Counted from the stretch's first letter, positions 32,441 through 41,087 are shown. The stretch: DNA of 64,000 nt from F1-120-MAGs118 sp013360535 (GCA_026647215.1 JAPKHC010000019.1:62001-126000); one strand, 5' to 3'. The notes: generated by a model from the sequence alone, not told the origin. Translations and numbers: made by a program.

Positions 32441-32687
32441 GGGCTGTTCGCAAGTGTAGCGAGCGCCCGACACAAGTCCGGCGCCATTCGAACGCAAGGC
32501 CGAGGCCCGGAGTGACCCTCGCCGAAACGCTGGCGATCCGCGCGCTCCGTGTCCGTAGAACAGCCCTCGTCCCGACGTTCCATGACGAAGAAGTTCCCTC
32601 CGTCGCCCAGCGAGGGCTTCGCGCGGTCGAGGGGCGCTGGTAGCGTTCGGTCGGCGGCGCCGGCGGGCTGCGGCGGCGCCGGAGACC

Positions 32688-34482
32688 ATGCAGTCGCTCC
32701 TCTCCACCTATGCGCAGTTCGAGGCGCAGCTGCCGTTCGTGCTGACGGTGGCGATCATCGCGCTGGGGATCCTGCTGTTCGTGCGCGAGACGTTTGCGGT
32801 CGACGTGACGGCGCTCGTGATCATGACGGCGTTCATCGTCACGGGCGTGCTCGCGCCGGAGGAGGGCTTTGCGGGCTTCACGAACCCGGCGACGACGACG
32901 GTCGGGTGCATGTTCGTGCTGAGCTACGGGCTGTTCCGCAGCGGCGTGCTCGATCCGCTGATCCGCGTGCTGATTCGCCTCGGGCGCTGGCACTTTCCGG
33001 CGGCGCTGGTCGCGTTGCTCGCGTTCGCGACGGTGTGTTCGGCGTTCATCAACGACACGGCCGTGGTCGCGCTGCTGATGCCGGCAGCGCTGCGGCTGGC
33101 GGAGCGCAGCGGCGTCGCGCCGAGCAAGGTGCTGATGCCGCTGTCGTTCGCGGCGCTGCTCGGCGGCGCCTGCACGCTGATCGGAACGAGCACGAACGTG
33201 CTGGTGAGCGGCATCGCGGAGAAGCAGGGCTACGCGCCGTTCGGCATGTTCGAGTTCAGCCGCGCGGCGCTCTGGATCACGCTCGTCGGCACGCTGTACA
33301 TGCTCACGATCGGCTTCATGCTGCTGCCGTCGCGGCGCACGGGTTCGAGCGTGCCGGCGAGCTCGTCGAGCTACGTGGCGTGGGTGCGGATCGAGGCGGG
33401 CTCCGCCGATGTGGGCCGGACGATCGATCAATCGCTGCTGCGGCGCGAGTTCGAGGCGCAGGTGCTGCGGCTGCGGCGCGGCGACGGGACGCGCGTGAAG
33501 GAGCCGGATGCGGCGACGAAGCTGGCAGCCGGAGACGAGCTCACGGTCGTGCTCGGGCTCGAGCGGCTGCGCGAGCTGCGGCGCAGCGCCGGACATCGGC
33601 TCGTCACCGAGGAGCACGAGCAAGGCGAGGGCACGCGCCTGCAGCTCTACGAGGTCGTCGTGCCGCGCGGATCGTGGCTCGCGGGCCTGCGCCCGAGCTC
33701 GCGCGTGTTCCGCCACGAGGTCGGGCAGGGACTGGTCGGCGTGCGCCGCGACGCGCGCTTCCTCGAGGACGACCCGGGCGCGACGCGGCTCGCCGAGGGC
33801 GACTTGCTCCTCGTCGCGACGAGCGAGAGCAACATGTACCGCCTGAGCGAGGAGGACGCGCTCACGATCATCGACGAATACGACGACGCGCCGTTCGATG
33901 GCGTCAAGGCGACGAAGGCGCTGCTCGTGCTCGTCGGCGTGGTCGCCGCGGCCGCGACGGGGTTGGCACCGATCGTGATCACGGCGCTGGTCGGCGTGAT
34001 GGCGCTGCTCCTCACGCGCGTGATCACGCCCGAGGAGGCTTACCGCGCGATCGAGTGGAAGGTGATCTTCCTGCTCGCGGGCGTGCTCTCGATGGGCGCC
34101 GCGCTGCAGAAGACTGGCGGCGACGAGGTCATCCGGCGACGCCGATCCACGCGTTGCGCTCGCTGCGGTGTTTGGCGCGACGTTCCTGTCCACGAACGTG
34201 ATGAGCAACAACGCGACGGCGGCGCTGATGACGCCGATCGCGCTGCAGCTCTCCAAGGCGATGGGTGTGAGCGAGCGCCCGTTCCTCGTCGCGATCCTGT
34301 TCGCGGCCTCGTTCGCGTTCATGACACCGATGGGCTACCAGACCAACACGATGATCTACGTGCCCGGCGGCTATCGTTTCGCGGACTACGTCAAGGTCGG
34401 GACGCCGCTGAACGTGCTCACCTGGATCGTGTCGATGGTCGTGATCCCGCTCTACTTCCCGTTCACGCCCGCGGCGGCGTGA
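32688..34482 (+). pseudogene. SLC13/DASS-family permease with TrkA_C domains, broken by a frameshift
   Basis: A divalent-anion:Na+ symporter-like protein whose reading frame changes once. The first frame (32688 to about 34133) gives the N-terminal transporter half, two RCK_C/TrkA_C regulatory domains (about residues 220-400) and the helix ending LSMGAALQKTGGDEVI. Homology then continues only in the +1 frame from about 34135: GDADPRVALAAVF, then the diagnostic VMSNNATAALMTPIA and GYQTNTMIYVPGGYRF to the stop at 34482. Roughly 8-10 residues expected between the two halves also appear to be missing, so a short deletion rather than a single-base error seems likely. Uncorrected, the first frame runs on to 34505 as an unrelated Arg-rich tail. 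The protein is probably non-functional unless the assembly is wrong. Confidence 0.82.
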
Positions 34483-34581
34483 ATGCGCCGGCGAGGCCCG
34501 CGTAGGGCGGCCCTCGAACCCGGGAACGCTGGAACCCCTGCCAGCGGACGCGGGCCTGTCCTATAGAGTGCGCCCACAGCC

Positions 34582-35235
34582 ATGAAGCAACGCTCAGAAT
34601 CGTTCACCTCCTCCTCCCGTCGCGGCGCCATTGGCAAGGGCTGCCTGATCGGCCTCGGCGTCGTCGGCGCGCTCGTGCTGGTGGCCGTGATGCTCCTGTG
34701 GAGCGGCTACAACTCGCTCGTCGGCACGCAGGAGGACTCGCGGCAAAAGTGGGCGCAGGTCGAGAACCAGTACAAGCGTCGCTTCGAGCTCGTGCCGAAC
34801 CTCGTCGAGACCGTGAAGGGTGCTGCGAACTTCGAGCAGCAGACGATCACGCAGGTCACCGAGGCGCGCGCGTCGGTCGGGAGCGTGAAGATGCCGTCGG
34901 ACCTGCCGACGGATCAGGCGCAGCTCGATGCCTACATCAAGGCGCAGGCGCAGCTCGGCGGCGCGCTCTCGCGGCTGATGGTCGTGGCCGAGCAGTACCC
35001 GCAGCTCAAGGCGACGGAGAACTTCCGCACGCTGCAGGACCAGCTCGAGGGAACCGAGAACCGCATCGCGGTCGCGCGCGAGGACTACACGAAGGCCGTC
35101 GCGACGTACAACAAGTCGGTGCGCTCGTTCCCCAAGAACGTGCTGGCCGGCATGTTCGGCTTCGAGACGCTCCCGCAGTTCACGGCGCCGGCGGAAGAAC
35201 AGGTGGTGCCGAAGGTCGACTTCGGCACGAAGTGA
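34582..35235 (+). CDS. lemA: LemA family protein
   Basis: A 217-residue protein with one N-terminal transmembrane helix (about 14-36) followed by a long helical bundle: YNSLVGTQEDSRQKWAQVENQYKRR, ELVPNLVETVKGAANFEQQTI, LMVVAEQYPQLKATENFRTLQDQLEGTENRIAVAREDYTKAVATYNKSVRSFP. This is the LemA signature, a widely distributed envelope protein of unknown molecular function. It is the first gene of a three-gene set with two TPM-domain proteins, 4 bases ahead of the next start. LemA-TPM pairs recur across bacteria, suggesting a joint role in envelope quality control. Confidence 0.95.
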   Translation: MKQRSESFTSSSRRGAIGKGCLIGLGVVGALVLVAVMLLWSGYNSLVGTQEDSRQKWAQVENQYKRRFELVPNLVETVKGAANFEQQTITQVTEARASVGSVKMPSDLPTDQAQLDAYIKAQAQLGGALSRLMVVAEQYPQLKATENFRTLQDQLEGTENRIAVAREDYTKAVATYNKSVRSFPKNVLAGMFGFETLPQFTAPAEEQVVPKVDFGTK

Positions 35236-35239
35236 GCGC

Positions 35240-36022
35240 GTGGTGAGCGCACTCCTCGCGCGCTGGCTCGGACTCGCGGCGCTCCTGCTCGGCACGTTCG
35301 CCCCCTGCGCGCGCGCGCAGGAGCTCGAGCTGCCGCGCAATGACGGCTGGGTGACCGACAAGGCCGGCGTCCTCAGCCCGACGGAGGAGCGCAAGCTCGA
35401 GAGCCTGCTCGAGGCGCTGCGCCAGAGCACGACGAACGAGATCGCGGTCGTCGTGCTGCCCGACCTCGGTGGGCAGCCGATCGAGCGGGTCGCGCTCGAG
35501 CTCGGCCGCCAGTGGAAGGTCGGCGCGAAGGACAGGAACAACGGCGTCGTGCTGTGCGTCGCGATCGCGGAGCGCAAGCTGCGCATCGAGGTCGGCTCGG
35601 GCCTCGAGGGTGACCTCACCGACGCCGAGTCCGGCCGCATCATCCGCGACGAGATCGCGCCCAGCTTCCGCGCGGGGAAGCTCTACGAGGGCCTGTTCCA
35701 CGGCGTCAACGCGATCCATTCGGCGATCTCCGACAAGCCGCTGCCGGCGGATGCCGCCAAGGTGCAGCGGGAGCAACGCTCGGAGCAGCGCAAGTCGCTG
35801 GTCACCGGCATCCTCGGTCTCGCCTTCGCGCTGTTCCTGCTGTTCGTGGTCCTCAGCGGGACCGGACGCGGGCGCGGCGGCGGCATGGCCTCGGCCCTGC
35901 CGTGGATCCTGATGTCGAGCGGTCGTCACCGCGGCGGTGGCTTCGGCGGCGGAGGCGGCGGTTTTGGCGGCTTCGGCGGCGGTGGCGGGTTCAGCGGCGG
36001 CGGCGCCTCGGGAGGCTGGTGA
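35240..36022 (+). CDS. exported TPM-domain (YgcG-like) protein with glycine-rich tail
   Basis: A 260-residue protein. A signal peptide (about 1-27) is followed by a TPM domain: GWVTDKAGVLSPTEERKLESLL, VVVLPDLGGQPIERVALELGRQWKVGAKDRNNGVVLCVAI and a GSGLEGDLTDAESGRIIRDEI acidic segment near the putative metal site. A transmembrane helix at about 193-212 is followed by a C-terminal tail that is almost pure Gly/Phe (GGGFGG units) ending FSGGGASGGW. This is the usual layout of YgcG/TPM proteins partnered with LemA. Its stop overlaps the start of the next TPM gene (TGATG). Confidence 0.93.
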   Translation: MVSALLARWLGLAALLLGTFAPCARAQELELPRNDGWVTDKAGVLSPTEERKLESLLEALRQSTTNEIAVVVLPDLGGQPIERVALELGRQWKVGAKDRNNGVVLCVAIAERKLRIEVGSGLEGDLTDAESGRIIRDEIAPSFRAGKLYEGLFHGVNAIHSAISDKPLPADAAKVQREQRSEQRKSLVTGILGLAFALFLLFVVLSGTGRGRGGGMASALPWILMSSGRHRGGGFGGGGGGFGGFGGGGGFSGGGASGGW

Positions 36023-36807
36023 TGCTCGCGACGATGCAACCGACGAACGACTGGGTCGCGGCCCACACGGAAGCGGGCTCGTGGCTCGCCACAGGGCTCG
36101 GCCTCGCGCCGTGGCTCGGCATCGCGGCGCTCGCGCTGCTCGTGGTGCGAGCGCTCGTGCAGCACCGGCGCTACCGCGCGGTCGACGTGCTGCAAGGCTC
36201 GGATCTCGACGCGCTGCACGAGGCCGTGCGCGCGGCGGAGCGACGCACGCTCGGCGAGATCGTCCCGGTCGTGGTCGAGCGTTCCGACGCGCACCCGCAG
36301 GCGCCGCTGGCGGCGGCGCTGGTGTTCGCGTTCGCGGTGCCGCTGCTCGGGCTGGGCTGGCTTCCCTGGGGCGAACCGCTGTGGATCGTGCTCGCGCAGT
36401 CCGCGGGGGCGCTTGCGGGCTGGCTGCTCGCGCGCGCCTTGCCGGGCTTCGCGCGGCTGTTCGTGAGCGAGGAGCGTGCGACGCACGTGGCGAACGAGCA
36501 GGCCCTGCAGGAGTTCACGACCCTCGGCCTGCACCGCACGGCCGCCGAGAGTGGCGTGCTGATCTTCGTCAGCCTGCTCGAGCGGCGCGTGGTCGTGCTC
36601 GGCGACCGCGGGATCGATGCGAAGGTCGGCGTGGAGCACTGGAAGAAGGTCGACGAGGCCGTTCTCGCCGGCATTCGCGGGGGCTCGCTGCGGCAGGGGC
36701 TGGTCGACGGAATCGGCGCCGCCGGTGAGGTGCTCGCCTTGCACTTCCCGTCGCCCGGCGGCGGTCGCAACGAGCTTCCCGACCGCGTCGTCGTGCGCGC
36801 GAGCTGA
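36022..36807 (+). CDS. second TPM-domain membrane protein
   Basis: A 261-residue protein with one helix at about 27-50, a central soluble stretch (DALHEAVRAAERRTLGEIVPVVVERSD), two further membrane spans (about 95-135) and a C-terminal portion GVLIFVSLLERRVVVLGDRGIDAKV typical of the shorter TPM paralog that accompanies LemA and YgcG-type proteins. It lacks a signal peptide and a Gly-rich tail. The ATG overlaps the previous stop by 1 base. Its exact role is unknown, but the set of three genes is conserved enough to suggest a complex. Confidence 0.85.
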   Translation: MLATMQPTNDWVAAHTEAGSWLATGLGLAPWLGIAALALLVVRALVQHRRYRAVDVLQGSDLDALHEAVRAAERRTLGEIVPVVVERSDAHPQAPLAAALVFAFAVPLLGLGWLPWGEPLWIVLAQSAGALAGWLLARALPGFARLFVSEERATHVANEQALQEFTTLGLHRTAAESGVLIFVSLLERRVVVLGDRGIDAKVGVEHWKKVDEAVLAGIRGGSLRQGLVDGIGAAGEVLALHFPSPGGGRNELPDRVVVRAS

Positions 36808-36843
36808 GCGGCGGGGCTTGAGGCCCGTGCTATCTTTCGCGGC

Positions 36844-37200
36844 GTGGAAACCCAGCCCGATTACGCCGTCGTCGCCCAAGGCGACATGCACCTCCTGCGC
36901 GAGGTGCAGACCGTGCTCAAGCGCAGCGGCATCGAAGCGCGCATGATCTCCCCTCCGGGCGGTTGCGGCTCCGGCGGCGGGTGAAGCTCGACGCTCTGGC
37001 TCGCGGTCGCGAGCCACGAAGGTCCGACGGCGGCGAAGCTCGTGTTCGACCACTGGGGTCGCGAGCTCGACCCCGACTCGCTCCAGCGCGCGATGGGCGC
37101 CATCGATCTCGACGCGGCGGAAGGTGGCTGCCCGGCCTGCGGCGCGCGCTTCCCTACGACGGCGAAGCGCTGCCCGGAGTGCGGGCTGCGCTTCGGCTGA
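36844..37200 (+). CDS. candidate selenoprotein: UGA-interrupted 118-residue protein with C-terminal zinc ribbon
   Basis: Read from the GTG at 36844, this frame gives 46 residues (METQPDYAVVAQGD..., CGSGGG at the end), an in-frame TGA at 36982-36984, then 71 more residues to a real TGA stop at 37198-37200. The part after the first TGA has high GC3 and plain protein character (STLWLAVASHE..., AKLVFDHWGREL) and ends in a classical zinc ribbon, CPAC-x10-CPEC, with no convincing start of its own. If the TGA is selenocysteine (residue 47) the product is one 118-residue protein with a Cys-x5-Sec pair (C41 to U47). The N-terminal part resembles DUF2007- or DUF3343-type small domains (DUF3343 has been called a putative Se/S carrier), which I state only as an impression. 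A TATCTT box lies 7 bases before the start. Confidence 0.72.
36997..37016 (+). promoter_or_regulatory. candidate bacterial SECIS hairpin
   Basis: TGGCTCGC (36997-37004) and GCGAGCCA (37009-37016) form a perfect 8-bp stem closed by the tetraloop GGTC (37005-37008). It starts 12 bases after the in-frame TGA at 36982-36984, and the first loop G is 20 bases from it. Bacterial SECIS elements bind SelB through G and U residues at the apical loop; the E. coli fdhF loop also contains GGUC at a very similar distance (18 bases). The hairpin is inside coding sequence, as expected for bacteria. A bulged U of the fdhF type is not evident. Confidence 0.6.
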
Positions 37201-37212
37201 GAGGCCGCAAGG

Positions 37213-37239
37213 CAGCGAGGGCTCCGCGGAGCCCGGCTG
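37213..37239. terminator. strong GC hairpin between convergent genes
   Basis: The perfect palindrome GGGCTCCGCGGAGCCC (37219-37234), extended by CAGC/GCTG (37213-37216 and 37236-37239), lies between the candidate selenoprotein (ends 37200) and the convergent beta-barrel-like gene (ends 37247). It is probably a bidirectional transcription end; no U-tract. Confidence 0.5.
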
Positions 37240-37246
37240 CGCCCGA

Positions 37247-38236
37247 TCAGACGCTGAGTTTCAGCGAGAAGGCGACGAACGGCGCCGGGTCGACCTCGAG
37301 CTCCGACTGCTTCGCGCCGTCGCGGTCGAGGGTCGAGAGCTCGCGCCACAGGTTCAGGCCGCCGAAGAGCTCGACTTCGAAGCCGTCGCCGCCGCGGCGC
37401 GAGACGCCGACGCCCGCGCGGATCTCCTCGTCCCGGAAGACGCCGCTGGGCAGCGGGTTGTTGTCGTTGAGGCGGAACTGGCGCAGCTGGTACTCGGCGC
37501 GGCCGAACAGGCTCCAGGCCTCGTCGAGCGCGAGCCGCCCCTCGAGCGTCGTCCCGCGCGCCTCGAAGCTCAGGCGGTCGGTGGCCTGCCACTTGAGGCC
37601 GAGGAACGGCCAGATCCACGGGTCGTCCTCGAGGCGCGAGAGCACCGCGATGCCGACGTCGACCGCCAGATCCTTGCTCGCGACGTAGTGCACGCCGCCG
37701 ACGCCGCCGGCGACCAGCGCGTCGCGCGGGCTGGCCTCGTCCTCGCCGCCGAGCGCGAGCTCGAACCCCGCGAACCAGCCGGCGCCTTCGGTCGGGGGCG
37801 TTCGGACCACGCCGGACACGCTCGCGCGGTACAGGTCGTTGAAGGGCTTCGAGTTGCCGGGGACGAGCTGGTTGGCACCGCCGAAGTTGTAGAACCAGGC
37901 CTCGGTCGAGACCGAGAAGGCGGCGAGGCGCTCGTCGGCGAGGCGCGAGCCGAACAGCACCTGCCAGCCGCCGCGCTGCGTCGCGACGTCGCCGCCGCCG
38001 TCGAGGTTCGAGGAGGCGCTCGCTTCACCGAAGGCGCGCGCGTCGAAGAAGGAGCGCGGGCGCGGGGCGCTGGCGGCCTTCTCGAGCTCTTCCATGTAGC
38101 TCGAGGCCACCGTGGCGGTCGGACCGGCGGCTCCGGCGAAAGCATCGGGCACGGCCGGCAGCGGGCGGAAGGCGTTCTGCGCGAGGGCCGGGGCGGCGAG
38201 GAGCAGGCAGGTGGTGAAGGTCGAGGTGAGGCGCAA
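37247..38236 (-). CDS. exported, probably outer-membrane beta-barrel protein of unknown function
   Basis: A 329-residue protein with a signal peptide (RLTSTFTTCLLLAAPALAQ, from a TTG start at 38236) and a body of alternating short strands: WQVLFGSRLADERLAAFSVSTEAWFYNFGG, GWFAGFELALGGEDEAS, YQLRQFRLND. It ends in aromatic/hydrophobic residues with a terminal FSLKLSV, which fits an outer-membrane barrel signature. It resembles DUF6268-type barrel proteins in style, though I could not match it precisely. It converges on the candidate selenoprotein. Confidence 0.65.
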   Translation of the reverse strand: MRLTSTFTTCLLLAAPALAQNAFRPLPAVPDAFAGAAGPTATVASSYMEELEKAASAPRPRSFFDARAFGEASASSNLDGGGDVATQRGGWQVLFGSRLADERLAAFSVSTEAWFYNFGGANQLVPGNSKPFNDLYRASVSGVVRTPPTEGAGWFAGFELALGGEDEASPRDALVAGGVGGVHYVASKDLAVDVGIAVLSRLEDDPWIWPFLGLKWQATDRLSFEARGTTLEGRLALDEAWSLFGRAEYQLRQFRLNDNNPLPSGVFRDEEIRAGVGVSRRGGDGFEVELFGGLNLWRELSTLDRDGAKQSELEVDPAPFVAFSLKLSV

Positions 38237-38406
38237 GTTTGGAAGGTCGCGTTCGGGACTGCGGCGACCGTTCCGTGGTTGGAGGAGCTCGCCCCTCCTC
38301 GGTCGCCACCGAACCGTACCCCGGCCTCGCGCGGGGCGCGGTCGAGCCGCGGCTCCAGCTTGAGCCCGGCTCTCCAGAAATCCCGCCGACCCGGAAAACC
38401 CTTCCG

Positions 38407-38634
38407 TCAGCTCGGGAGACCGCCGTCCTTGGCCGGGCGCACGAGCGCCGGCGTCGCGACAAGGTTGCGCGCGTTGTAGTGCGTGCAGGTCGGGCACTTG
38501 TGGTAGTGCTCGCGTTGCCGCTTCTGGCACTCGGCCACGGTGATGGTCGAGGCCATCAGCGCGACGAGACCGTCGGTGCGCGTCGGGCAGACCTGCATCC
38601 CCGGGGGCGTCTGGAGTTCGCCTGCGTCAGCCAT
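38407..38634 (-). CDS. small Cys/His-rich protein
   Basis: A 75-residue protein read from ATG 38634: MADAGELQTPPGMQVCPTRT, then CQKRQREHYHKCPTCTHYN. The Cys-x10-Cys-x2-Cys and His-x-His spacing looks like a small zinc or redox site, but it matches no family I can name. The neighbouring genes (barrel-like protein downstream, sugar-isomerase-like protein upstream, both on the same strand) give no functional clue. It could be spurious, although its in-frame Cys cluster argues against this. Confidence 0.5.
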   Translation of the reverse strand: MADAGELQTPPGMQVCPTRTDGLVALMASTITVAECQKRQREHYHKCPTCTHYNARNLVATPALVRPAKDGGLPS

Positions 38635-38722
38635 CAGGGCGCTCCTTGCATCGTGACAACCGGCGGGTGCGGGTTCATGGGCGGCATTCTGAGCGCATCC
38701 GGGTCCCGGCCGCAAGGGCGGA

Positions 38723-39595
38723 TCAGTGCGAAGCTGTGAGCGCAGCCCTCAAACGCTGCATCGATTCCTGGGCAGCCCATGCCCCTCGGTGGCTATCGCG
38801 CGACAGCTCCACAGCCGCCATTCCGTCGTAACCGACTTCCACCAGAGCGTTTAGGACGTCGGGCAGGTTCAGCACGCCGGTCCCGAAGAGCTGGTGCTCG
38901 TGCACGCCCGCCGGACAGTCGTCGAGGTGCACGTGGCACAGGCGCGGAGCGAGCGCGCGGATCGACTCGGAGACCGGCAGGTCGCCGGTGACGACGCAGT
39001 GACCGACGTCGAGGCACAGACCAAGCTCGTCGCCGTCGCTGCCGAGGCGCTCGAGCAGCTCGAGGTAACCCGCGGGCCGCTCGACGAACATCCCCGGCTC
39101 GGGTTCGAAGGCCACGCGCACGCCACGCTTGGCGCCGTGTTCGAGCACGCGCCGCAGGCCGTCGATCAGCCGCTGCCAGACCTCCTCGGGTGGCTTGCCC
39201 TCGTCGCGTCGGTCCGCGACCGCGCCGGCGGGGTCAGCACCCGACCAAAGCGACACCACGCCGGCGTCGAGCTCGGCCGCAAGGTCGATCGAGCGTTCGA
39301 GGAACCGCACCCGGCGCAGGCGTTGCTCCGGGTCGGGGTCGAGCAGGGTCGGCCAGTGCTTGCGAAACGGGTCGAGCAGGTAGCGCGCGCCGGTTTCGAC
39401 CGCGAGCTCGAGGCCGAGCTCCTCCGACCAGCGGCGCACGTCCTCGACCAGACGCGGCGACGGGTCGAGCGGATCGAGCTGGCCCGCGTCCGGGGTGATC
39501 GCCACCCCTTCGTACCCCAGCTCCGCCAGGAGCCGCAGGGCGTCGAGCAGCCGGTGGTGGGCGAGCCCGTTGGTGTTGTAGCCGAGCCGGAACAC
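38723..39595 (-). CDS. sugar phosphate isomerase/epimerase family protein (AP endonuclease 2-like TIM barrel)
   Basis: A 290-residue xylose-isomerase-like TIM barrel. Barrel-end metal residues are visible in VAFEPEPGMF (Glu), GLCLDVGHCVVTGD (Asp, His), LCHVHLDDCPAG (His, Asp) and AVELSRDSH (Glu near the C-terminus), the usual pattern of one divalent metal bound by Glu, Asp, His and Glu. Members isomerise or epimerise sugars, or act on cyclitols; the specific substrate is not determinable. It starts with ATG at 39595 (MFRLGYNTNGLAHHRL). It is upstream of the small Cys/His protein, with an 88-base gap between them. Confidence 0.85.
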   Translation of the reverse strand: MFRLGYNTNGLAHHRLLDALRLLAELGYEGVAITPDAGQLDPLDPSPRLVEDVRRWSEELGLELAVETGARYLLDPFRKHWPTLLDPDPEQRLRRVRFLERSIDLAAELDAGVVSLWSGADPAGAVADRRDEGKPPEEVWQRLIDGLRRVLEHGAKRGVRVAFEPEPGMFVERPAGYLELLERLGSDGDELGLCLDVGHCVVTGDLPVSESIRALAPRLCHVHLDDCPAGVHEHQLFGTGVLNLPDVLNALVEVGYDGMAAVELSRDSHRGAWAAQESMQRLRAALTASH

Positions 39596-39621
39596 GCTGC
39601 GACCAGTCTAGCTCGCGCGCC

Positions 39622-40452
39622 TCAGCGCCGCGGGGCCGTCCAGCCGCCGCCGAGCCGCTTCACCAGCATCCGGTCCGCCGTGCGCGGCGCGAGCAGGCTC
39701 AACAGCGCGATCATCCGCCACTTCCACGCCAGCCAGACCTCCGGCTGCGGCTCGCGGTCGAGGTCGAGCACCGCCCGAGCGACCCGCTGCGGCGAATCGG
39801 CGCCGGCGAGGTTCGGTCCCGGCAGCCCGCGCGGGTTGGGCTGGGTCGCGAAGAACGCCGTGCGCGTCAGCGTGACGTCGAGCGCACACACCGCGATGCC
39901 GTCCTCGGCCCACTCGATGCGCAGGCCCTCGGCGATCGAGTTCAACGCCGCCTTGCTCGCCGCATACACCACCTGCCCCGGGATGCCGCGGCGCGCGACG
40001 ATCGACGACACGAGCACCATCACGGGCCGCGCACCCTCGCGCAGGAGCGGCAGGCACTCACGCGCGACGTCGACGACCGCGGTGACGTTGGTGGCGAGCA
40101 CGGACCGCGCGGCCTCGGGACTGGTGTCCTCGACACGCGCGAGACAGCCGTGGCCGGCGTTCTGGACGACCAGATCGAGCGCGCCGAAGCGCTCCCGCAC
40201 CTTGGCGAGCGCGGCGGCGACCGCGGCGGCGTCGCGCAAGTCGCACGGCACGCACAAGTGCGCCTCGGGCCGCGGCAACGACTTCGCGACGCGCTCGAGC
40301 TCGTCCGCACGCCGCGCGAGCAAGACCACCGAGTACCCGGCCGCCGCCAGCTCGCGCGCCGTCGCCTCGCCGATCCCCGACGACGCGCCGGTGACGAGCG
40401 CCCGCCGCGGAACCTGCGCGGTGACCTCCGACACTGGCGACGGGGCAGCCAT
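39622..40452 (-). CDS. short-chain dehydrogenase/reductase (SDR)
   Basis: A 276-residue NAD(P)-dependent oxidoreductase. The Rossmann motif is ALVTGASSGIGEAT near residue 18, the cofactor acidic/ribose region is LLARRADEL (Arg favouring NADPH), NAGHG is the N-A-G motif, VSSIVARRG contains the catalytic Ser, and YAASKAAL holds the catalytic Tyr and Lys (Y-x3-K). A C-terminal stretch WKWRMIALLSLLAP resembles the membrane-associated tail of 3-ketoacyl-reductase-like DHRS7-type proteins. Its substrate is unknown. It starts at ATG 40452, 8 bases after the hypothetical protein's stop, in a minus-strand run. Confidence 0.9.
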   Translation of the reverse strand: MAAPSPVSEVTAQVPRRALVTGASSGIGEATARELAAAGYSVVLLARRADELERVAKSLPRPEAHLCVPCDLRDAAAVAAALAKVRERFGALDLVVQNAGHGCLARVEDTSPEAARSVLATNVTAVVDVARECLPLLREGARPVMVLVSSIVARRGIPGQVVYAASKAALNSIAEGLRIEWAEDGIAVCALDVTLTRTAFFATQPNPRGLPGPNLAGADSPQRVARAVLDLDREPQPEVWLAWKWRMIALLSLLAPRTADRMLVKRLGGGWTAPRR

Positions 40453-40460
40453 CACGGCCT

Positions 40461-41024
40461 TCAGCGCGCGATCGACTTGTGCAGCCAGCGCACTTTCTCG
40501 ATCCAGTCGCTGCGGGTCTTCATGATCCGGCGCACCTCGGTGTTGGCGTCGCCGTACTTGGTGAGGAGCTCCTCTTCCCACAGCGCCGTCATCTCGAAAG
40601 CCTCGTTCAGCTTGTCGCGCGAGGCCGCGCCCTTGGAGTTGAGCAGCGGCGTGTTCTGAGCGTTCTTGGCGGCGATCGCCTCGTCGTAGAGCGCGAGGCC
40701 CTCGTCGGCGATCTTGCAGGCCGTGATCCAGTTCGTGTCCTTGGCGAGCCCCTCGGGGGCTTCCGCGACGAAGATGCGGCCCGACCCGGAGCTCTTCGCC
40801 TTCGACGGCGGCGCTTCCGGGGCCAAGTCGGCGAAGGGCTTGGGCTTGGTCGAGGCCTCGACCTTCGGCTCTTCCTTCTTCGCTTTGCCGCCGAGCACCG
40901 CGATCGCGCCGCCGCCCGCGAGGACGACCACGATGAGCAGCGGGATCAGCGGATTGAGGCCGGACTTGCGCTGGGGACGGCGCCCGCGTTCGGGCTCTTC
41001 CTGATTCGGCTGGGGACGAGGCAT
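40461..41024 (-). CDS. single-pass membrane protein of unknown function
   Basis: A 187-residue protein with a basic, proline-rich N-terminus (MPRPQPNQEEPERGRRPQRKSG), one membrane helix at about 23-44 (LNPLIPLLIVVVLAGGGAIAVLGG) and a charged periplasmic domain ending in amphipathic helices (EALYDEAIAAK-like and RRIMKTRSDWIEKVRWLHKSIAR). No family match. It precedes the SDR gene by 8 bases, so the two are probably cotranscribed, but the relation is unclear. Confidence 0.65.
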   Translation of the reverse strand: MPRPQPNQEEPERGRRPQRKSGLNPLIPLLIVVVLAGGGAIAVLGGKAKKEEPKVEASTKPKPFADLAPEAPPSKAKSSGSGRIFVAEAPEGLAKDTNWITACKIADEGLALYDEAIAAKNAQNTPLLNSKGAASRDKLNEAFEMTALWEEELLTKYGDANTEVRRIMKTRSDWIEKVRWLHKSIAR

Positions 41025-41087
41025 CGGGGGCTCCGTTTGGGGGTCGCGATGATACCCCGCGGCGTGCGGACGGTGACGGGCCGCGGG

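Noticed and set aside
36844..36984. Annotating only a 46-residue protein ending at the first TGA
   Set aside because: The downstream 71 codons are protein-like, end in a zinc ribbon and lack a start; a SECIS-like hairpin follows. A selenoprotein is the better explanation.
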